Positions 27,652-37,733 of a stretch of DNA of 64,000 nt are shown here, in pieces. Position numbers and translations under genes: made by a program. The notes under the pieces are model-generated. The model searched no databases. It was not told where the DNA came from and saw nothing but the letters and a program-made list of their open reading frames with translations. The first letter of the stretch is position 1; each line of letters starts with the position of its first letter. Source of the stretch: an uncultured Roseicyclus sp. (lineage in GTDB: Bacteria; Pseudomonadota; Alphaproteobacteria; Rhodobacterales; Rhodobacteraceae); NCBI GenBank assembly GCA_947489665.1, contig CANLEH010000001.1, positions 1,831,088 through 1,895,087 on the forward strand, written 5' to 3'.

Positions 27652-30522
27652 ATGCCAGAGCTGAAGCAGATCGAAGTCCGCGGCGCGCGCGAGCACAACC
27701 TGAAGAATATCGACCTTGATATTCCGCGCGACCAGCTGGTGGTGGTGACGGGGCTTTCAGGGTCGGGGAAATCCTCGCTCGCGTTCGATACGATCTACGC
27801 CGAAGGTCAGCGGCGCTACGTTGAATCGCTCAGCGCGTATGCCCGCCAATTCCTTGATATGATGGAGAAACCTGATGTCGATCATATTGCGGGCCTAAGT
27901 CCCGCGATTTCGATTGAGCAGAAAACGACGTCAAAGAACCCGCGGTCCACCGTGGGCACTGTGACCGAAATTTACGACTATATGCGTCTTCTTTTTGCGC
28001 GCGTCGGCACACCGTACAGCCCCACCACTGGCAAGCCGATTGAGGCGCAGCAGGTCCAAGACATGGTTGATCGCGTGATGGCGATGGAGGAGGGGACGCG
28101 CGCCTATCTGTTGGCCCCCATCGTGCGAGACCGAAAGGGTGAGTATCGCAAAGAGTTCCTGGAACTGCGCAAGCAGGGCTTTCAACGGGTCAAAGTTGAT
28201 GGCGAGTTTCACGATCTGGATAGCCCTCCAACACTGGACAAGAAATTCCGCCATGACATCGACGTGGTCGTAGATCGGATTGTCGTGCGCGAGGGGACGG
28301 AGACGCGTTTGGCGGACTCGTTCCGCACCGCGCTGGATCTGGCGGACGGCATCGCCATACTGGAGACAGCGCCGAAGGAAGGTGATCCGGAGCGCTTCAC
28401 CTTTTCCGAGAATTTCGCCTGTCCGGAGAGCGGTTTCACGATCCCTGAGATCGAACCGCGCTTGTTTTCGTTCAACGCGCCGTTTGGGGCCTGCCCGGCC
28501 TGCGATGGCCTGGGACATGAGCTCTATTTCGATCCGGGTCTGATGGTGCCGGACGTGACATTGTCGCTGGAAGACGGAGCGATTGCGCCGTGGCGGAAGG
28601 GGAAATCGCCGTATTTCGTGCAGACGATTGAGGCGATAGCGAAGCACTACGGGTTTGACGCCAAGACGCCTTGGAAGAAGTTGCCCGAGGCGATTCAGAA
28701 CGTGTTCCTGCGCGGGTCGGGCGAGGAAGAGATCAAGTTTCGCTATGACGAAGGCGGGCGCGTTTACCAGGTTGAGCGTACGTTTGAGGGCGTGATCCCG
28801 AATATGGAACGCCGGTACCGTGAGACGGATAGCGCGTGGATCCGGGAGGAATTCGAGCGGTTCCAGAACAATCGCCCCTGTGGCGTTTGTGACGGTTATC
28901 GCCTGCGGCAGGAAGCGTTGGCGGTGAAGATCGGCAAGCCGGACGCGCTGCGCCATGTCGGGCAGGTGGTGCAGATGTCGATTGCCGAGGCGCTTGCCTG
29001 GTGTGAGACGGTGCCCGATGCTTTGACGGTCCAGAAAAATGAGATCGCGCGGGCGATTTTGAAGGAGATCCGGGAGCGCTTGGGGTTCCTGAATAACGTG
29101 GGGCTTCAATATCTTACGCTGAGCCGGAATGCCGGGACACTGTCAGGTGGCGAGTCACAGCGGATCAGATTGGCGTCGCAGATTGGCTCCGGTCTGACGG
29201 GCGTCCTTTATGTCCTCGACGAGCCGTCGATTGGACTGCACCAGCGTGACAATGACCGCTTGCTGACGACGCTCAAGAACCTGCGCGACCAGGGCAATAC
29301 CGTGATCGTCGTTGAGCATGACGAAGAGGCGATCCGCGAGGCGGATTATGTGTTCGACATCGGCCCCGGTGCAGGTGTGCATGGTGGCGAGATTGTCGCG
29401 CAGGGAACCGTGGAGGAATTGATTGCCACGGAAGGCTCCGTCACCGGTGACTACCTGGCCGGGCGGCGCGAGATTGCGGTGCCGAGCGAACGGCGCAAGG
29501 GCAACAAGAAGAAGGTCAGCGTGGTCAAAGCGACCGGCAACAACCTGCAGAACGTCACGGCCGACTTCCCGTTGGGCAAGTTTGTGTGCGTGACGGGTGT
29601 TTCTGGTGGTGGCAAGTCGACGCTGACGATCGAGACGCTGTTTAAGACCGCCTCCATGAAGCTAAACGGGGCGCGGCAGACGCCCGCGCCGTGTGAGACG
29701 ATCAAGGGGTTGGAACACCTCGATAAGGTGATCGACATCGACCAGCGCCCCATTGGGCGGACGCCGCGGTCGAACCCGGCGACATACACGGGGGCCTTCA
29801 CGCCCATTCGCGATTGGTTTGCGGGTCTGCCCGAGGCGAAGGCGCGGGGCTACAAGCCGGGTCGGTTCTCGTTCAACGTGAAAGGCGGGCGGTGCGAGGC
29901 CTGTCAGGGCGATGGTGTCATCAAGATAGAAATGCACTTCCTGCCGGACGTTTATGTGCAATGCGAGACCTGCAAGGGCGCGCGCTACAATCGTGAGACG
30001 CTGGAAATTCAGTTTAAAGGCAAGAGTATAGCCGACGTTCTTGATATGACGGTTGAAGATGCGCAGACCTTCTTCAAAGCCGTGCCGAGCATCCGTGAGA
30101 AGATGGATGCGCTGATGCGGGTGGGTCTGGGCTATATCAAGGTGGGCCAACAGGCGACGACCTTGTCAGGTGGTGAGGCGCAGCGCGTGAAGCTGTCGAA
30201 AGAGCTGGCGAAACGATCGACAGGGCGGACGCTGTATATCCTGGATGAGCCGACGACGGGGCTGCATTTTGAGGATGTGCGCAAGCTGTTGGAGGTGCTT
30301 CACGAGCTGGTGGATCAGGGCAACACGGTCGTGGTGATTGAACACAATCTCGACGTGGTGAAGACCGCTGATCATATCATCGACATTGGCCCCGAGGGCG
30401 GTGATGGCGGCGGTATGATCGTGGCCGAAGGGACGCCGGAACAGGTGGCCGAGGTCGCGGAAAGCCATACGGGACATTACCTCGCCCCAATGCTCAAGCC
30501 ACGCAAACACGCTGCTGAATAG
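27652..30522 (+). CDS. uvrA: Excinuclease ABC subunit A
   Basis: 956 residues. Two ABC ATPase halves: Walker A in [14 protein letters not shown] and [14 protein letters not shown], signatures [12 protein letters not shown] and [12 protein letters not shown], Walker B regions [13 protein letters not shown] and [13 protein letters not shown]. Zinc-finger Cys pairs are visible in CPACDGLG and CEACQGDGV. It recognises distorted DNA with UvrB to start nucleotide excision repair. ATG 27640 is in frame four codons earlier, but ATG 27652 ([12 protein letters not shown]) fits the family start and has GGGGG before it. An SOS box precedes it. The next gene begins 2 bases after its stop. Confidence 0.97.
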   Translation: MPELKQIEVRGAREHNLKNIDLDIPRDQLVVVTGLSGSGKSSLAFDTIYAEGQRRYVESLSAYARQFLDMMEKPDVDHIAGLSPAISIEQKTTSKNPRSTVGTVTEIYDYMRLLFARVGTPYSPTTGKPIEAQQVQDMVDRVMAMEEGTRAYLLAPIVRDRKGEYRKEFLELRKQGFQRVKVDGEFHDLDSPPTLDKKFRHDIDVVVDRIVVREGTETRLADSFRTALDLADGIAILETAPKEGDPERFTFSENFACPESGFTIPEIEPRLFSFNAPFGACPACDGLGHELYFDPGLMVPDVTLSLEDGAIAPWRKGKSPYFVQTIEAIAKHYGFDAKTPWKKLPEAIQNVFLRGSGEEEIKFRYDEGGRVYQVERTFEGVIPNMERRYRETDSAWIREEFERFQNNRPCGVCDGYRLRQEALAVKIGKPDALRHVGQVVQMSIAEALAWCETVPDALTVQKNEIARAILKEIRERLGFLNNVGLQYLTLSRNAGTLSGGESQRIRLASQIGSGLTGVLYVLDEPSIGLHQRDNDRLLTTLKNLRDQGNTVIVVEHDEEAIREADYVFDIGPGAGVHGGEIVAQGTVEELIATEGSVTGDYLAGRREIAVPSERRKGNKKKVSVVKATGNNLQNVTADFPLGKFVCVTGVSGGGKSTLTIETLFKTASMKLNGARQTPAPCETIKGLEHLDKVIDIDQRPIGRTPRSNPATYTGAFTPIRDWFAGLPEAKARGYKPGRFSFNVKGGRCEACQGDGVIKIEMHFLPDVYVQCETCKGARYNRETLEIQFKGKSIADVLDMTVEDAQTFFKAVPSIREKMDALMRVGLGYIKVGQQATTLSGGEAQRVKLSKELAKRSTGRTLYILDEPTTGLHFEDVRKLLEVLHELVDQGNTVVVIEHNLDVVKTADHIIDIGPEGGDGGGMIVAEGTPEQVAEVAESHTGHYLAPMLKPRKHAAE

Positions 30523-30524
30523 AC

Positions 30525-31313
30525 ATGCTGCTCGCCTTGGGTAAGGCCTGCCTGTCGCCGCTCCGACATCCGGGTGCAGCTTTTCTGGCGAGTGTTTTAC
30601 TGATCGGATTGCCCTTGGCGTTGGTGATCGGCGTGGGCCTGATCGGCCACCTGACCCTTGCCGCCACAACCTTCTTTGATCCCGAAACGCGGGGTGACCC
30701 ACTCCTGATCCAGCACATTGTTTGGTTTTTCGGACATCCTGAGACGATGCGGCTGGTTCTGGCGGTTATGGTGCTGGTTCTGGGTCCGCTTGCCTATGCC
30801 ATCTGGTGGCGCGCTTTGTCCGGCATCGGCCAGAAGCTCACGCTAGCCGCTATTGGGCGGGTCGCTGTATGGCTTTGGCTGGCCCTGTCGGTGCTGTTGC
30901 TCAACGCGATTTACTTCGTGCTGATGCCCGTCGCTGATCCCATGGCTGACGCGCCTGTTCTAGCGGCCCTTGTTGCTGGTGTTTTGGTCCTTCTGGCGCG
31001 GTTTCAACCTCGAATGTCTCAAGCTATGGCCGAACCGGGAGCGGTGCTGCCCGGGTGGCGCAAGGCGCTTGTGATGGCTGTATTGATCCTGTTCGTGGGC
31101 TTGATTGCCCAAATTTTGGGGCTGTTGGCCTGGGTGGGCGTGACGGCCTTGGGAAGTGCCGCGTTCGGCACGCCGGAACCCGGTGTGCCAAGGTGGGTCT
31201 TGGCGCTTTTGTTGCTGGATTGGCAGACGGTCTTCATGCTGCTGGCTTTTGCCTACACCGCCCTGGTGGCCACGGCGTTCCTGCGCGCGCAGAGCGTTCA
31301 GGCGATCCCATAG
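30525..31313 (+). CDS. Small membrane protein with a cytochrome c oxidase subunit I (COX1) active-site signature
   Basis: 262 residues with about six membrane helices. Residues 48-73, between helix 1 and helix 2, read TTFFDP-x3-GDP-x-L-x-QH-x2-WFFGHPE, which matches the loop V-VI signature of haem-copper oxidase subunit I, including the CuB histidine (H71 here). The Tyr that should follow HPE is absent (HPETM), as are the HH pair of the next CuB ligands and the haem histidines, and the protein is half the length of COX1. Catalysis is therefore unlikely. It could be a shortened relative, or an assembly or sensing protein that mimics the site. Starts 2 bases after uvrA and overlaps the convergent M50 gene by 16 bases. 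Confidence 0.75.
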   Translation: MLLALGKACLSPLRHPGAAFLASVLLIGLPLALVIGVGLIGHLTLAATTFFDPETRGDPLLIQHIVWFFGHPETMRLVLAVMVLVLGPLAYAIWWRALSGIGQKLTLAAIGRVAVWLWLALSVLLLNAIYFVLMPVADPMADAPVLAALVAGVLVLLARFQPRMSQAMAEPGAVLPGWRKALVMAVLILFVGLIAQILGLLAWVGVTALGSAAFGTPEPGVPRWVLALLLLDWQTVFMLLAFAYTALVATAFLRAQSVQAIP

Positions 31314-32005
31314 CGCATCAGGCGCCAGTGATGCCGGAGCGCGGGGAAGAAGATCAGCACGAAGCCGAAAGTGAAAAACGCGGCAAACATCAGCGGGACC
31401 CAGAGGATGGACAATACCACGCCAACCGCGCCGGACACCTTGTTCGCCGTAATGCCACGCATGAAACGGTGCAGCCAGGAATTCAGCAACTGACCGCCAT
31501 CCAGCGGCAAGACAGGGATCAGGTTGAACAGCGCGAGGAACAGGTTGAGGTTGGCAAACATCTCCAACCCGACTTCCATACGGGACGGCGGGGTAGGTGG
31601 CTGAATTGAAAAGCCGCTGACGTCGATGGGTGCAGGCGCGGACGGCTCGAACAACGGGGCGGCCAATGTCGCGACGGCCCAGAGGACGAGATTCACCATT
31701 GGACCGGCGATGGCAATGAATTCCTGTTGGCGGGGTGTGACGGAGCCTGTGAACTCACAGAAGCCGCCGCCGCCGAACAGCACCACGCGCGTTACCGGCA
31801 CGCCTTGCACAACGCAGGCTGCAGCATGGCCAAGCTCGTGCAGCAGGATCGCCACAATAATCATTGAGAATGCCAGTGCGCCGGCCGAGAGGCTGCGATC
31901 CATGTAGAGGAGTCCGAACAGCACGGCGAGGATGATGATGCTGACGTCGAATTGGATTGGGATGCGCCAGGGGCCGGGGAGTGTGAAAAGTGGTGTGTCG
32001 CCCAA
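31298..32005 (-). CDS. Site-2-protease-like M50 family metallopeptidase
   Basis: 235 residues with about five membrane helices. The zinc motif HELGH lies in helix 2 ([14 protein letters not shown]) and the third ligand in [16 protein letters not shown], so the active site is complete. There is no PDZ or CBS domain. Intramembrane proteases of this type cleave membrane-bound anti-sigma factors or signal peptides. The start is TTG 32005 with an AAGG-type site, 18 bases after the stop of the zinc-ribbon/TerB-like gene, so the two form an operon. The local substrate is unknown; the neighbouring COX1-motif membrane protein is only a spatial candidate. Confidence 0.88.
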   Translation of the reverse strand: MGDTPLFTLPGPWRIPIQFDVSIIILAVLFGLLYMDRSLSAGALAFSMIIVAILLHELGHAAACVVQGVPVTRVVLFGGGGFCEFTGSVTPRQQEFIAIAGPMVNLVLWAVATLAAPLFEPSAPAPIDVSGFSIQPPTPPSRMEVGLEMFANLNLFLALFNLIPVLPLDGGQLLNSWLHRFMRGITANKVSGAVGVVLSILWVPLMFAAFFTFGFVLIFFPALRHHWRLMRYGIA

Positions 32006-32023
32006 GCCCTTGACCTTTCCGAT

Positions 32024-32653
32024 CTAAATCGGGCGCAGGCCCTCTTCGGCGAAGATGCCATTGGCGTAGGGGCGCGGCAAGTCGAGGGCCGGGACCAGCG
32101 CGTGCAGTTCAGCGACTTCGCTATCATCGACATGGCCGTCGGCCTTGGCCACCGCGATGGCGGAGCGCATCACAAGCTCTTTACCGGTGTCATTGAGGCC
32201 CGGTGCCACGGCGCGCAGATAATCGGCGATGGAGGACGTGTCGGCGCGCGCGGTCTCAAGCTCGGCCGCAATGTCACCTTCGCTGATCTCGCGCTTGGCG
32301 ATGTTGGAGAATGCCTGGGTGATCTGCGTGATCTCGGCCTCGTCAATATCGCCATCGGCGAGCGCCATTTTGAACATTACGCGTTTGGCAGCGACAGAGA
32401 AGGCGGCTTCAAATTCGGCGCGCGCACGGTCTGGATCCATCTGAAGGACCCGTTCGTTGTAGGTCGCCTTGCAGGTGTTGCATTCGACATATTCACCGAG
32501 TTTGCCCATCGGAAAGATCGGAATGAAGAAGAAGGTGAACCAGCGTTTGACCTCTTGCAGGGTGTAGTTGTGGCGTGTGCTGCAATCGGGGCAGTAAAAC
32601 TCCCCTTCGCCAGCGGCGGATGTGCGGCCTTTGGTGCCCCAGATGAGGATCAT
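32024..32653 (-). CDS. Zinc-ribbon plus TerB-like domain protein
   Basis: 209 residues. The N-terminus has two CxxC pairs (FYCPDC and VECNTCKATYNE) about 35 residues apart, forming a zinc ribbon around a hydrophobic FTFFFIPIFPMGK loop. The C-terminal part (about 75-205) is helical with DGDIDEAEI and KADGHVDDSEVAEL, acidic loops typical of TerB-like domains. Such proteins are thought to couple metal or stress sensing to membrane-associated complexes, but the role here is not known. ATG 32653 has GGAGACC upstream. First gene of a two-gene operon with the M50 protease. Confidence 0.8.
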   Translation of the reverse strand: MILIWGTKGRTSAAGEGEFYCPDCSTRHNYTLQEVKRWFTFFFIPIFPMGKLGEYVECNTCKATYNERVLQMDPDRARAEFEAAFSVAAKRVMFKMALADGDIDEAEITQITQAFSNIAKREISEGDIAAELETARADTSSIADYLRAVAPGLNDTGKELVMRSAIAVAKADGHVDDSEVAELHALVPALDLPRPYANGIFAEEGLRPI

Positions 32654-32725
32654 GCGTGGTCTCCTGTAACGTGTGTCCGGTCGTGCCGGTATCGTTACAG
32701 GCGCAAGGGTCTTTGGGAAGGCGGG

Positions 32726-33898
32726 TTATCCCGCCGTCACTGGCAACGCCTGGAGCCCGTGAAAATGGTAGATGTCAGCGTAATATGACGGGGCTGCGGC
32801 GCGAAGCTGTGGGCAGCGGGAAAACAGCGTCGGCAGGGCGATGCCGAGTTCGAGGCGGGCAAGGGGCGCGCCGACGCAGAAGTGCAGGCCCGCGCCGAAG
32901 GCGAGGTTCGCAGGACCCTGCCGCGTCGGGTCAAAGATTGTGGGATCGGGGAAGACGCTGGGATCGTGGTTGGCCGCGGCCAACAAAAGGCCCACTTGAT
33001 CCCCGCGTTGGAAGGTATGGCCCTCATAGGTCACATTTTCATAGGCGTAGCGGGTGAACATGTGGAGCGGCGGGTCGATGCGCAGCATTTCCTCGACGAA
33101 CGGAGCAGGGTCAGCAGAGGGACGATGGCCGTCGCGCAGGCAGAGGCGGATCGCGTTGCCTAGGGAGTGAACCGTCGCCTCGTGTCCGGCATTCAGAAGC
33201 AGGATGCAGGTTGAGATCAACTCGTCGGTGGAGAGTGTTTCGCCATCTTCTTCGGCGGTGATGAGGGCAGAGATTAAATCATCGGCAGGGCTTTGGCGTT
33301 TCCGGTCGATGTAGCCACGGAGGAAAGTCACGAACTCTTCCGTTGCTTGCACGGCGGCGTCTTCGTCGGCGCGGGTGCGCCCGGCCTGGTACATCATAAC
33401 CATAGCGTTCGACCATTTGAGAAGGTCATCTGCCATGCCCTCGGGCACGCCCAGAAGGCGGGCGATGATGATGACTGGGATCGGGCGGCAGAACGTTTCC
33501 AGCAGGTCGTGTTCGCCGGACGGGAAACGATCGATCAGGTCGTTGGTGAGTTGGGTGATCTCCGGCGCGAGGGCCTTGATGCGGCGGGAGGTGAAGGCGT
33601 GCAGGACGAGGCGGCGCAGGCGGGTGTGGCGGGGCGGTTCAAGCTCCAGCATGGAATGGGCTTCGACGGCGTAGAAGGGTTTGAGGTGGTCGGGGATGGG
33701 GAGCTGTTCGACGGGTTCCCGGCCAAAGCGGCGGTCGCGGAGAATGGCGTTTGTCAGGTCGTGTGTCGTGGTGCAGATCAGGTCGTAGTCAGCCCAATGG
33801 AAGAGCGGCCCGGCAGTGCGGGCGCGGGCGTAGAACGGGTAGGGGTTCTGGACGAACCTGGGTTCTGTCGGCGGCTGGTGAAGGGTCTGCAGTGGCAA
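32726..33898 (-). CDS. Cytochrome P450
   Basis: 390 residues, class I bacterial P450 size. The haem-binding Cys is in FGAGLHFCVGAPLARLE (near residue 340). The oxygen-binding I-helix motif is LLNAGHEATV with the conserved acid-Thr region, and ExxR appears as EEMLR. It would hydroxylate or oxidise an organic substrate using electrons from a ferredoxin and reductase, neither of which is adjacent. Start is TTG 33898 with GGAGG at good spacing. It lies alone between the TerB/M50 operon and the TRAP genes; shared promoters are not obvious. The substrate is unknown, with small alicyclic or fatty compounds typical for this size class. Confidence 0.93.
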   Translation of the reverse strand: MPLQTLHQPPTEPRFVQNPYPFYARARTAGPLFHWADYDLICTTTHDLTNAILRDRRFGREPVEQLPIPDHLKPFYAVEAHSMLELEPPRHTRLRRLVLHAFTSRRIKALAPEITQLTNDLIDRFPSGEHDLLETFCRPIPVIIIARLLGVPEGMADDLLKWSNAMVMMYQAGRTRADEDAAVQATEEFVTFLRGYIDRKRQSPADDLISALITAEEDGETLSTDELISTCILLLNAGHEATVHSLGNAIRLCLRDGHRPSADPAPFVEEMLRIDPPLHMFTRYAYENVTYEGHTFQRGDQVGLLLAAANHDPSVFPDPTIFDPTRQGPANLAFGAGLHFCVGAPLARLELGIALPTLFSRCPQLRAAAPSYYADIYHFHGLQALPVTAG

Positions 33899-34026
33899 GG
33901 TCAGATGCCTCCGGCGGGCATTTTCATGGAACCAAGATGGGCGGGGCGCACCCAGAACTGGTCACGCGCGCCTGGAGCGGGCCGGGCGCGCGCGTTAACC
34001 TTAATGGGCGATGAATAGGGCGGAGG

Positions 34027-36654
34027 TCAATCCGCCCCGCGCACCGGGATGGAGGCATCTGGCGCGGGCGGTGCGATGCGTTGGACCAGGAAGATCACCG
34101 CCGCGGTGCCCACACCGATGAGGTCGGTGATGATGCCACCCTCGATCATAAGGAGCGCCGCAATTATCAACGCTGCGCGCAAGAACCAGGCGGGTCGTGT
34201 GCCCAGGAACCACCCCTGGATGCCGGATGACAGCAAGAAGATCCCGAAGATCGCCGTGACGCCCGCACGGACGAGGTTGTACCAGGCAGGGGCCTCATGG
34301 ACCATTTCGCCGGCCACTTCGACGATGGGTCCCTGCATCAACAGCGCGCCGTTGTAGAAGAACATGAAGGGCACGATGAAGGCGGCGATGCCGATCTTGA
34401 AAGAGGCGACCGAGGTCTCCATCGGGTTGGCGCCTGATATGCCCGCTGCTGCATAGGAGGCCAGCGCCACGGGGGGCGTGATGGCCGAGACAACCGCGAA
34501 GTAGAAGACGAAGAAGTGGGCAGTGAGCGTCGGGATGCCGAGCTGCACGAGGCCGGGCGCCACGACTGAGGCTGCGACGGCATAGGCAGCGGTTGTTGGC
34601 ATGCCCATCCCGAGCAGGATCGCGATGCACATGGCGAAGAAGAGCGCCAGAAGCTGGCTGACGCCTGCGAGGTCCAGCAGCACAGCAGAGAAGCGTGCGC
34701 CGACGCCTGTTAAGCTGATGACGCCCACGATGATACCCGCGCACGCGCAGACCGAGATGATCTGGATCGACATGGTACCCGCGAGCTCGAACGCCTTGAT
34801 GATGGATTTTACGCCCATGCGGTAAGGGGTGAACCAGGATACCACGGCAGCGGCGGCGGTGGCCAAGGTGCCCGCTCGGATCACAGAATAACCCATGAAG
34901 AGGGCAGCGATCAGGATGATGATCGGCAGGAACAGGAAAACCCGGCGGGCCATCTCGTTGAGCTTGGGCAGCTCGTCCTCGCGCATGCCGCGCATGCCGA
35001 GTTTGGCGGCCTCGAAATCGACCATGAAGTAGATCGACGCGAAGTAGAGGATCGCCGGGATGATCGCGGCAATGGCGATGTCTTGGTAGGGGATGCCGGT
35101 GATCTCGGCCATGATGAAGGCGCCCGCGCCCATGATCGGCGGCATGATTTGCCCGCCGGTGGAGGCGGCGGCCTCAATCGCGCCTGCGGTTTTCTTTTGG
35201 TAGCCGACTTTCTTCATCAGCGGGATCGTAAGCGAGCCTGTGGCCACCACGTTGCCTGCGGACGTGCCGTTGATCATGCCCATCAGACCGGAGGCGAAGA
35301 TCGCCACCTTGGCCGGACCGCCGCGTGCTCGACCGGCAGCGGCGAAGGCGAAATTCACGAAGTAGTCGCCGACCTTTGAGGCCTGAAGAAAGGCTGCGAA
35401 GATGATGAACAGGATGATGTAGGTCGACGACACCGCCGTCGTTGGCCCAAGGATACCGGCGTCGGTATAGAGGAAGCCGAAGAAGCGTTGCCAGCTATAC
35501 GCGCTCTCGATGGCGAGGATGCCGGGTAAGAGGTGTGCCGTGAAGGTGTAGACGAGGAAGATGCCGGTGATGATGACAAGGGCCAGACCGGCCACGCGGC
35601 GTGTAAGCTCCATGATCATGGCAGCGCCTGCGGTGGCGGCAAAGGCCACGCCGATGGGCACGTTCGGGGTGCCGACAGAATTGCGGGCCGCCGTGTCAAA
35701 GATCGGTATCAGGTAGAAAGCGATGACGGCGGCGCAGAGGCCGAGGACGAGGTCAGAGGTAGCGATCACGCCACGCTGGCGCCGTTCCACCCAACCCAGC
35801 ACCAACGCACCGAAGGTCGACACCATCAGCGGCAGGCCGAAATGCCAAATCTCGCGCTCGTAGATGCCGAGATAGGCGGAATAGAGGTCATTGGCGAAGG
35901 CCTCGCTGGTCGGCGGGGCTGAGACCCAGACAATTCGGCCGCCAATCTCAACCGCCGCGTCCGATTGGATCAGGCCGATGAAACCCGTAACGGTGTAGGC
36001 CGCGTAAAGCGCGGGCAAGGCCAGCAGGGCTGCGACAAGGGACAAGGCACGGGTTTCGCGTGCGGGTGCGGGGCTGTGGGCGAAGGTGTGCGCAGAGAAC
36101 AGGGCAAAGCCTAGAGCAAGGGCGCCCGCGATATGGATGATGCGGAAATTCCACGTTTCAAGCGGGAATGTGGGCAGGAAGAAGAGGCGGTCAGACCAGG
36201 TGCGCTGGATATCGCGCGCAGAGCGGCTTGCCTCGGACGCAGCATCATTCGCAGCCTCTAGGGCTGCGAGGTTGGCGGCGATTTCGTCAGCATTGTCCGC
36301 CGTGGCGGAAACCTCTTCCGCCAGCGCCAGAAGGCGGCGGTTTGAAGTGCCCTCAAAGCTCTCTCCCGCAGGGCCGAGGGAGGCAAGAACAGTCTGGAAA
36401 GCCGTGTCCGCTTCACGCTCGGCCAGAGTCGTTTGGATGCTGGCGGGCGTTGCGATCATCCCGCTGATAGACCAGCCGTTCAGAGCGGCCATATGGAAGG
36501 CGGCGTAGAAAAATGCCAAGCCTGCCATGGTGATGAAGAGCCAGCCAGAGAACAGGCGGCGGTTGGATTCGATCGGTTCCTCATCCACGCCTTCGGCCAG
36601 AACGGGGCCATCAAGTTGGTCGTCAGCAGGCGTATTCGCGGTCTGGTCGGTCAT
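34027..36654 (-). CDS. TRAP transporter fused 4TM/12TM permease (TAXI type)
   Basis: 875 residues. The C-terminal two thirds is a DctM-like membrane domain with repeated TRAP signatures, for example GLMGMINGTSAGNVVATGSLTIP and GMGMPTTAAYAVAA, preceded by the fused small-subunit helices. This single polypeptide is the permease form that pairs with TAXI-family receptors. Ion-coupled import of an organic acid is likely. Oddities: about 110 residues of polar, coiled-coil-like sequence (about 70-180) between the first and second helices, and another loop around 235-275 carrying DAAVEIGGRIVW, both likely periplasmic. Follows the receptor gene by about 86 bases. Confidence 0.9.
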   Translation of the reverse strand: MTDQTANTPADDQLDGPVLAEGVDEEPIESNRRLFSGWLFITMAGLAFFYAAFHMAALNGWSISGMIATPASIQTTLAEREADTAFQTVLASLGPAGESFEGTSNRRLLALAEEVSATADNADEIAANLAALEAANDAASEASRSARDIQRTWSDRLFFLPTFPLETWNFRIIHIAGALALGFALFSAHTFAHSPAPARETRALSLVAALLALPALYAAYTVTGFIGLIQSDAAVEIGGRIVWVSAPPTSEAFANDLYSAYLGIYEREIWHFGLPLMVSTFGALVLGWVERRQRGVIATSDLVLGLCAAVIAFYLIPIFDTAARNSVGTPNVPIGVAFAATAGAAMIMELTRRVAGLALVIITGIFLVYTFTAHLLPGILAIESAYSWQRFFGFLYTDAGILGPTTAVSSTYIILFIIFAAFLQASKVGDYFVNFAFAAAGRARGGPAKVAIFASGLMGMINGTSAGNVVATGSLTIPLMKKVGYQKKTAGAIEAAASTGGQIMPPIMGAGAFIMAEITGIPYQDIAIAAIIPAILYFASIYFMVDFEAAKLGMRGMREDELPKLNEMARRVFLFLPIIILIAALFMGYSVIRAGTLATAAAAVVSWFTPYRMGVKSIIKAFELAGTMSIQIISVCACAGIIVGVISLTGVGARFSAVLLDLAGVSQLLALFFAMCIAILLGMGMPTTAAYAVAASVVAPGLVQLGIPTLTAHFFVFYFAVVSAITPPVALASYAAAGISGANPMETSVASFKIGIAAFIVPFMFFYNGALLMQGPIVEVAGEMVHEAPAWYNLVRAGVTAIFGIFLLSSGIQGWFLGTRPAWFLRAALIIAALLMIEGGIITDLIGVGTAAVIFLVQRIAPPAPDASIPVRGAD

Positions 36655-36740
36655 GGAGGGAATCCGTCAGGAAAATGGGGCGCGCTATCGGGCGCGGAAA
36701 GGGGCGGGCCAATCGCTGGCCCACCCGCATTATCAGAGGC

Positions 36741-37733
36741 TTAACCGCCGTGGATCATGTCGGCGGGAATGTCCGCGCCAGCATTTTCGATGAACCATTG
36801 GGCCGCGCCCGGGTGCCACATCAGAACGCCGTTCTTGTCCCAGTTTTCGGGCAAGGTGGAGCGTGCTGCGCCGTGGATGTTCATCATCCGCTCGTTGTCG
36901 GACATGATGATGTCGACGACCGAATAGACGAAGCTGTCGGGCAGTTCGCAATTGGCGATGGCGAAGTTCCACATGGAAACGGACTGCGCGTCCTCGGTCA
37001 GCGTCTCATACGTGCCGGCCGGGATGGTGAAGGGCGACACAGGGAAGCTCTCCATGATCAGGGCCTGCTCTTCTTCGGTGAAGGCGATGAAGTTGATGTC
37101 GGTCTGCACTTCCAGCTGGCTGACGGCAGGTGTTGGAACACCAGCGGCGAACGCGATCACGTCCAGCAGGCCATCCTGCACCTGACCACCAAGGTCGGTC
37201 CAGTTGCCGTTGCGACGGTCAAACTCGATGCCGAGTGTTTCCATCATGCGCGGGAAGTACGTGTCCGAGGTGGACCCTGCAGGGCCGAAGCCGATGCGCG
37301 CGCCATCCGGGATGTCGGAGATCGCTTCAATGCCGGAGGATTCCAGAACCGTGATTGCAAACGGTGTCTGATACATCGGGAACATCGCGCAGGCGCCGGT
37401 CATCTGGACGCCGGGGGCGACAGGGTTGGTGCCTTGCAGCGATTCCGCCGCCGGGCCCATCGTGGTCATGCCGAATTGTGCCTCGCCGGTGTGCACCAGC
37501 GCCATGTTCTGCATGGGGCCACCGGTGATCTCACCCGCGCCGGAAATGCCGAGCTCTTCCGCCACAAGGTTAGCCCAACCGGAACCATAGGCGAAGTAGG
37601 TGCCGCCCTGACCTGCGGTGCCAAGCGTGAAGCTTTCCGGCCAGCCGGTGCGGTCGATGTGGCCGTCAGCAAAAGCGGACGTGGACACAAGGGCAGTAGA
37701 GAGCGCAAGCGCGCCCAGTTTCGTGAAAGTCAT
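36741..37733 (-). CDS. TAXI family TRAP transporter solute-binding protein
   Basis: 330 residues. A signal peptide (MTFTKLGALALSTALVSTSAFA) and the TAXI family opening FTLGTAGQGGTYFAYGSGWANLV are followed by two-lobe substrate-binding features (ARIGFGPAGSTSDTYFPRMM, LDVIAFAAGVPTPAVSQLE). It captures a solute in the periplasm and hands it to the fused permease downstream. The open frame extends 116 codons upstream into the regulatory region, but the ATG at 37733 has AGGGAG upstream and starts the signal peptide. TAXI receptors often take glutamate or other dicarboxylates, but the ligand cannot be read here. Probably transcribed from a promoter between 37734 and 37862. Confidence 0.9.
   Translation of the reverse strand: MTFTKLGALALSTALVSTSAFADGHIDRTGWPESFTLGTAGQGGTYFAYGSGWANLVAEELGISGAGEITGGPMQNMALVHTGEAQFGMTTMGPAAESLQGTNPVAPGVQMTGACAMFPMYQTPFAITVLESSGIEAISDIPDGARIGFGPAGSTSDTYFPRMMETLGIEFDRRNGNWTDLGGQVQDGLLDVIAFAAGVPTPAVSQLEVQTDINFIAFTEEEQALIMESFPVSPFTIPAGTYETLTEDAQSVSMWNFAIANCELPDSFVYSVVDIIMSDNERMMNIHGAARSTLPENWDKNGVLMWHPGAAQWFIENAGADIPADMIHGG

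Noticed and set aside
27931..29109. 392-codon open frame on the minus strand within uvrA
   Set aside because: It is antisense to a complete uvrA and its composition is that of a high-GC shadow; no domain or start context.
33990..34010. CtrA-like TTAACC/TTAA boxes between the P450 and TRAP genes
   Set aside because: Half-sites are not spaced by 7 bases as required and such TTAA pairs occur by chance.
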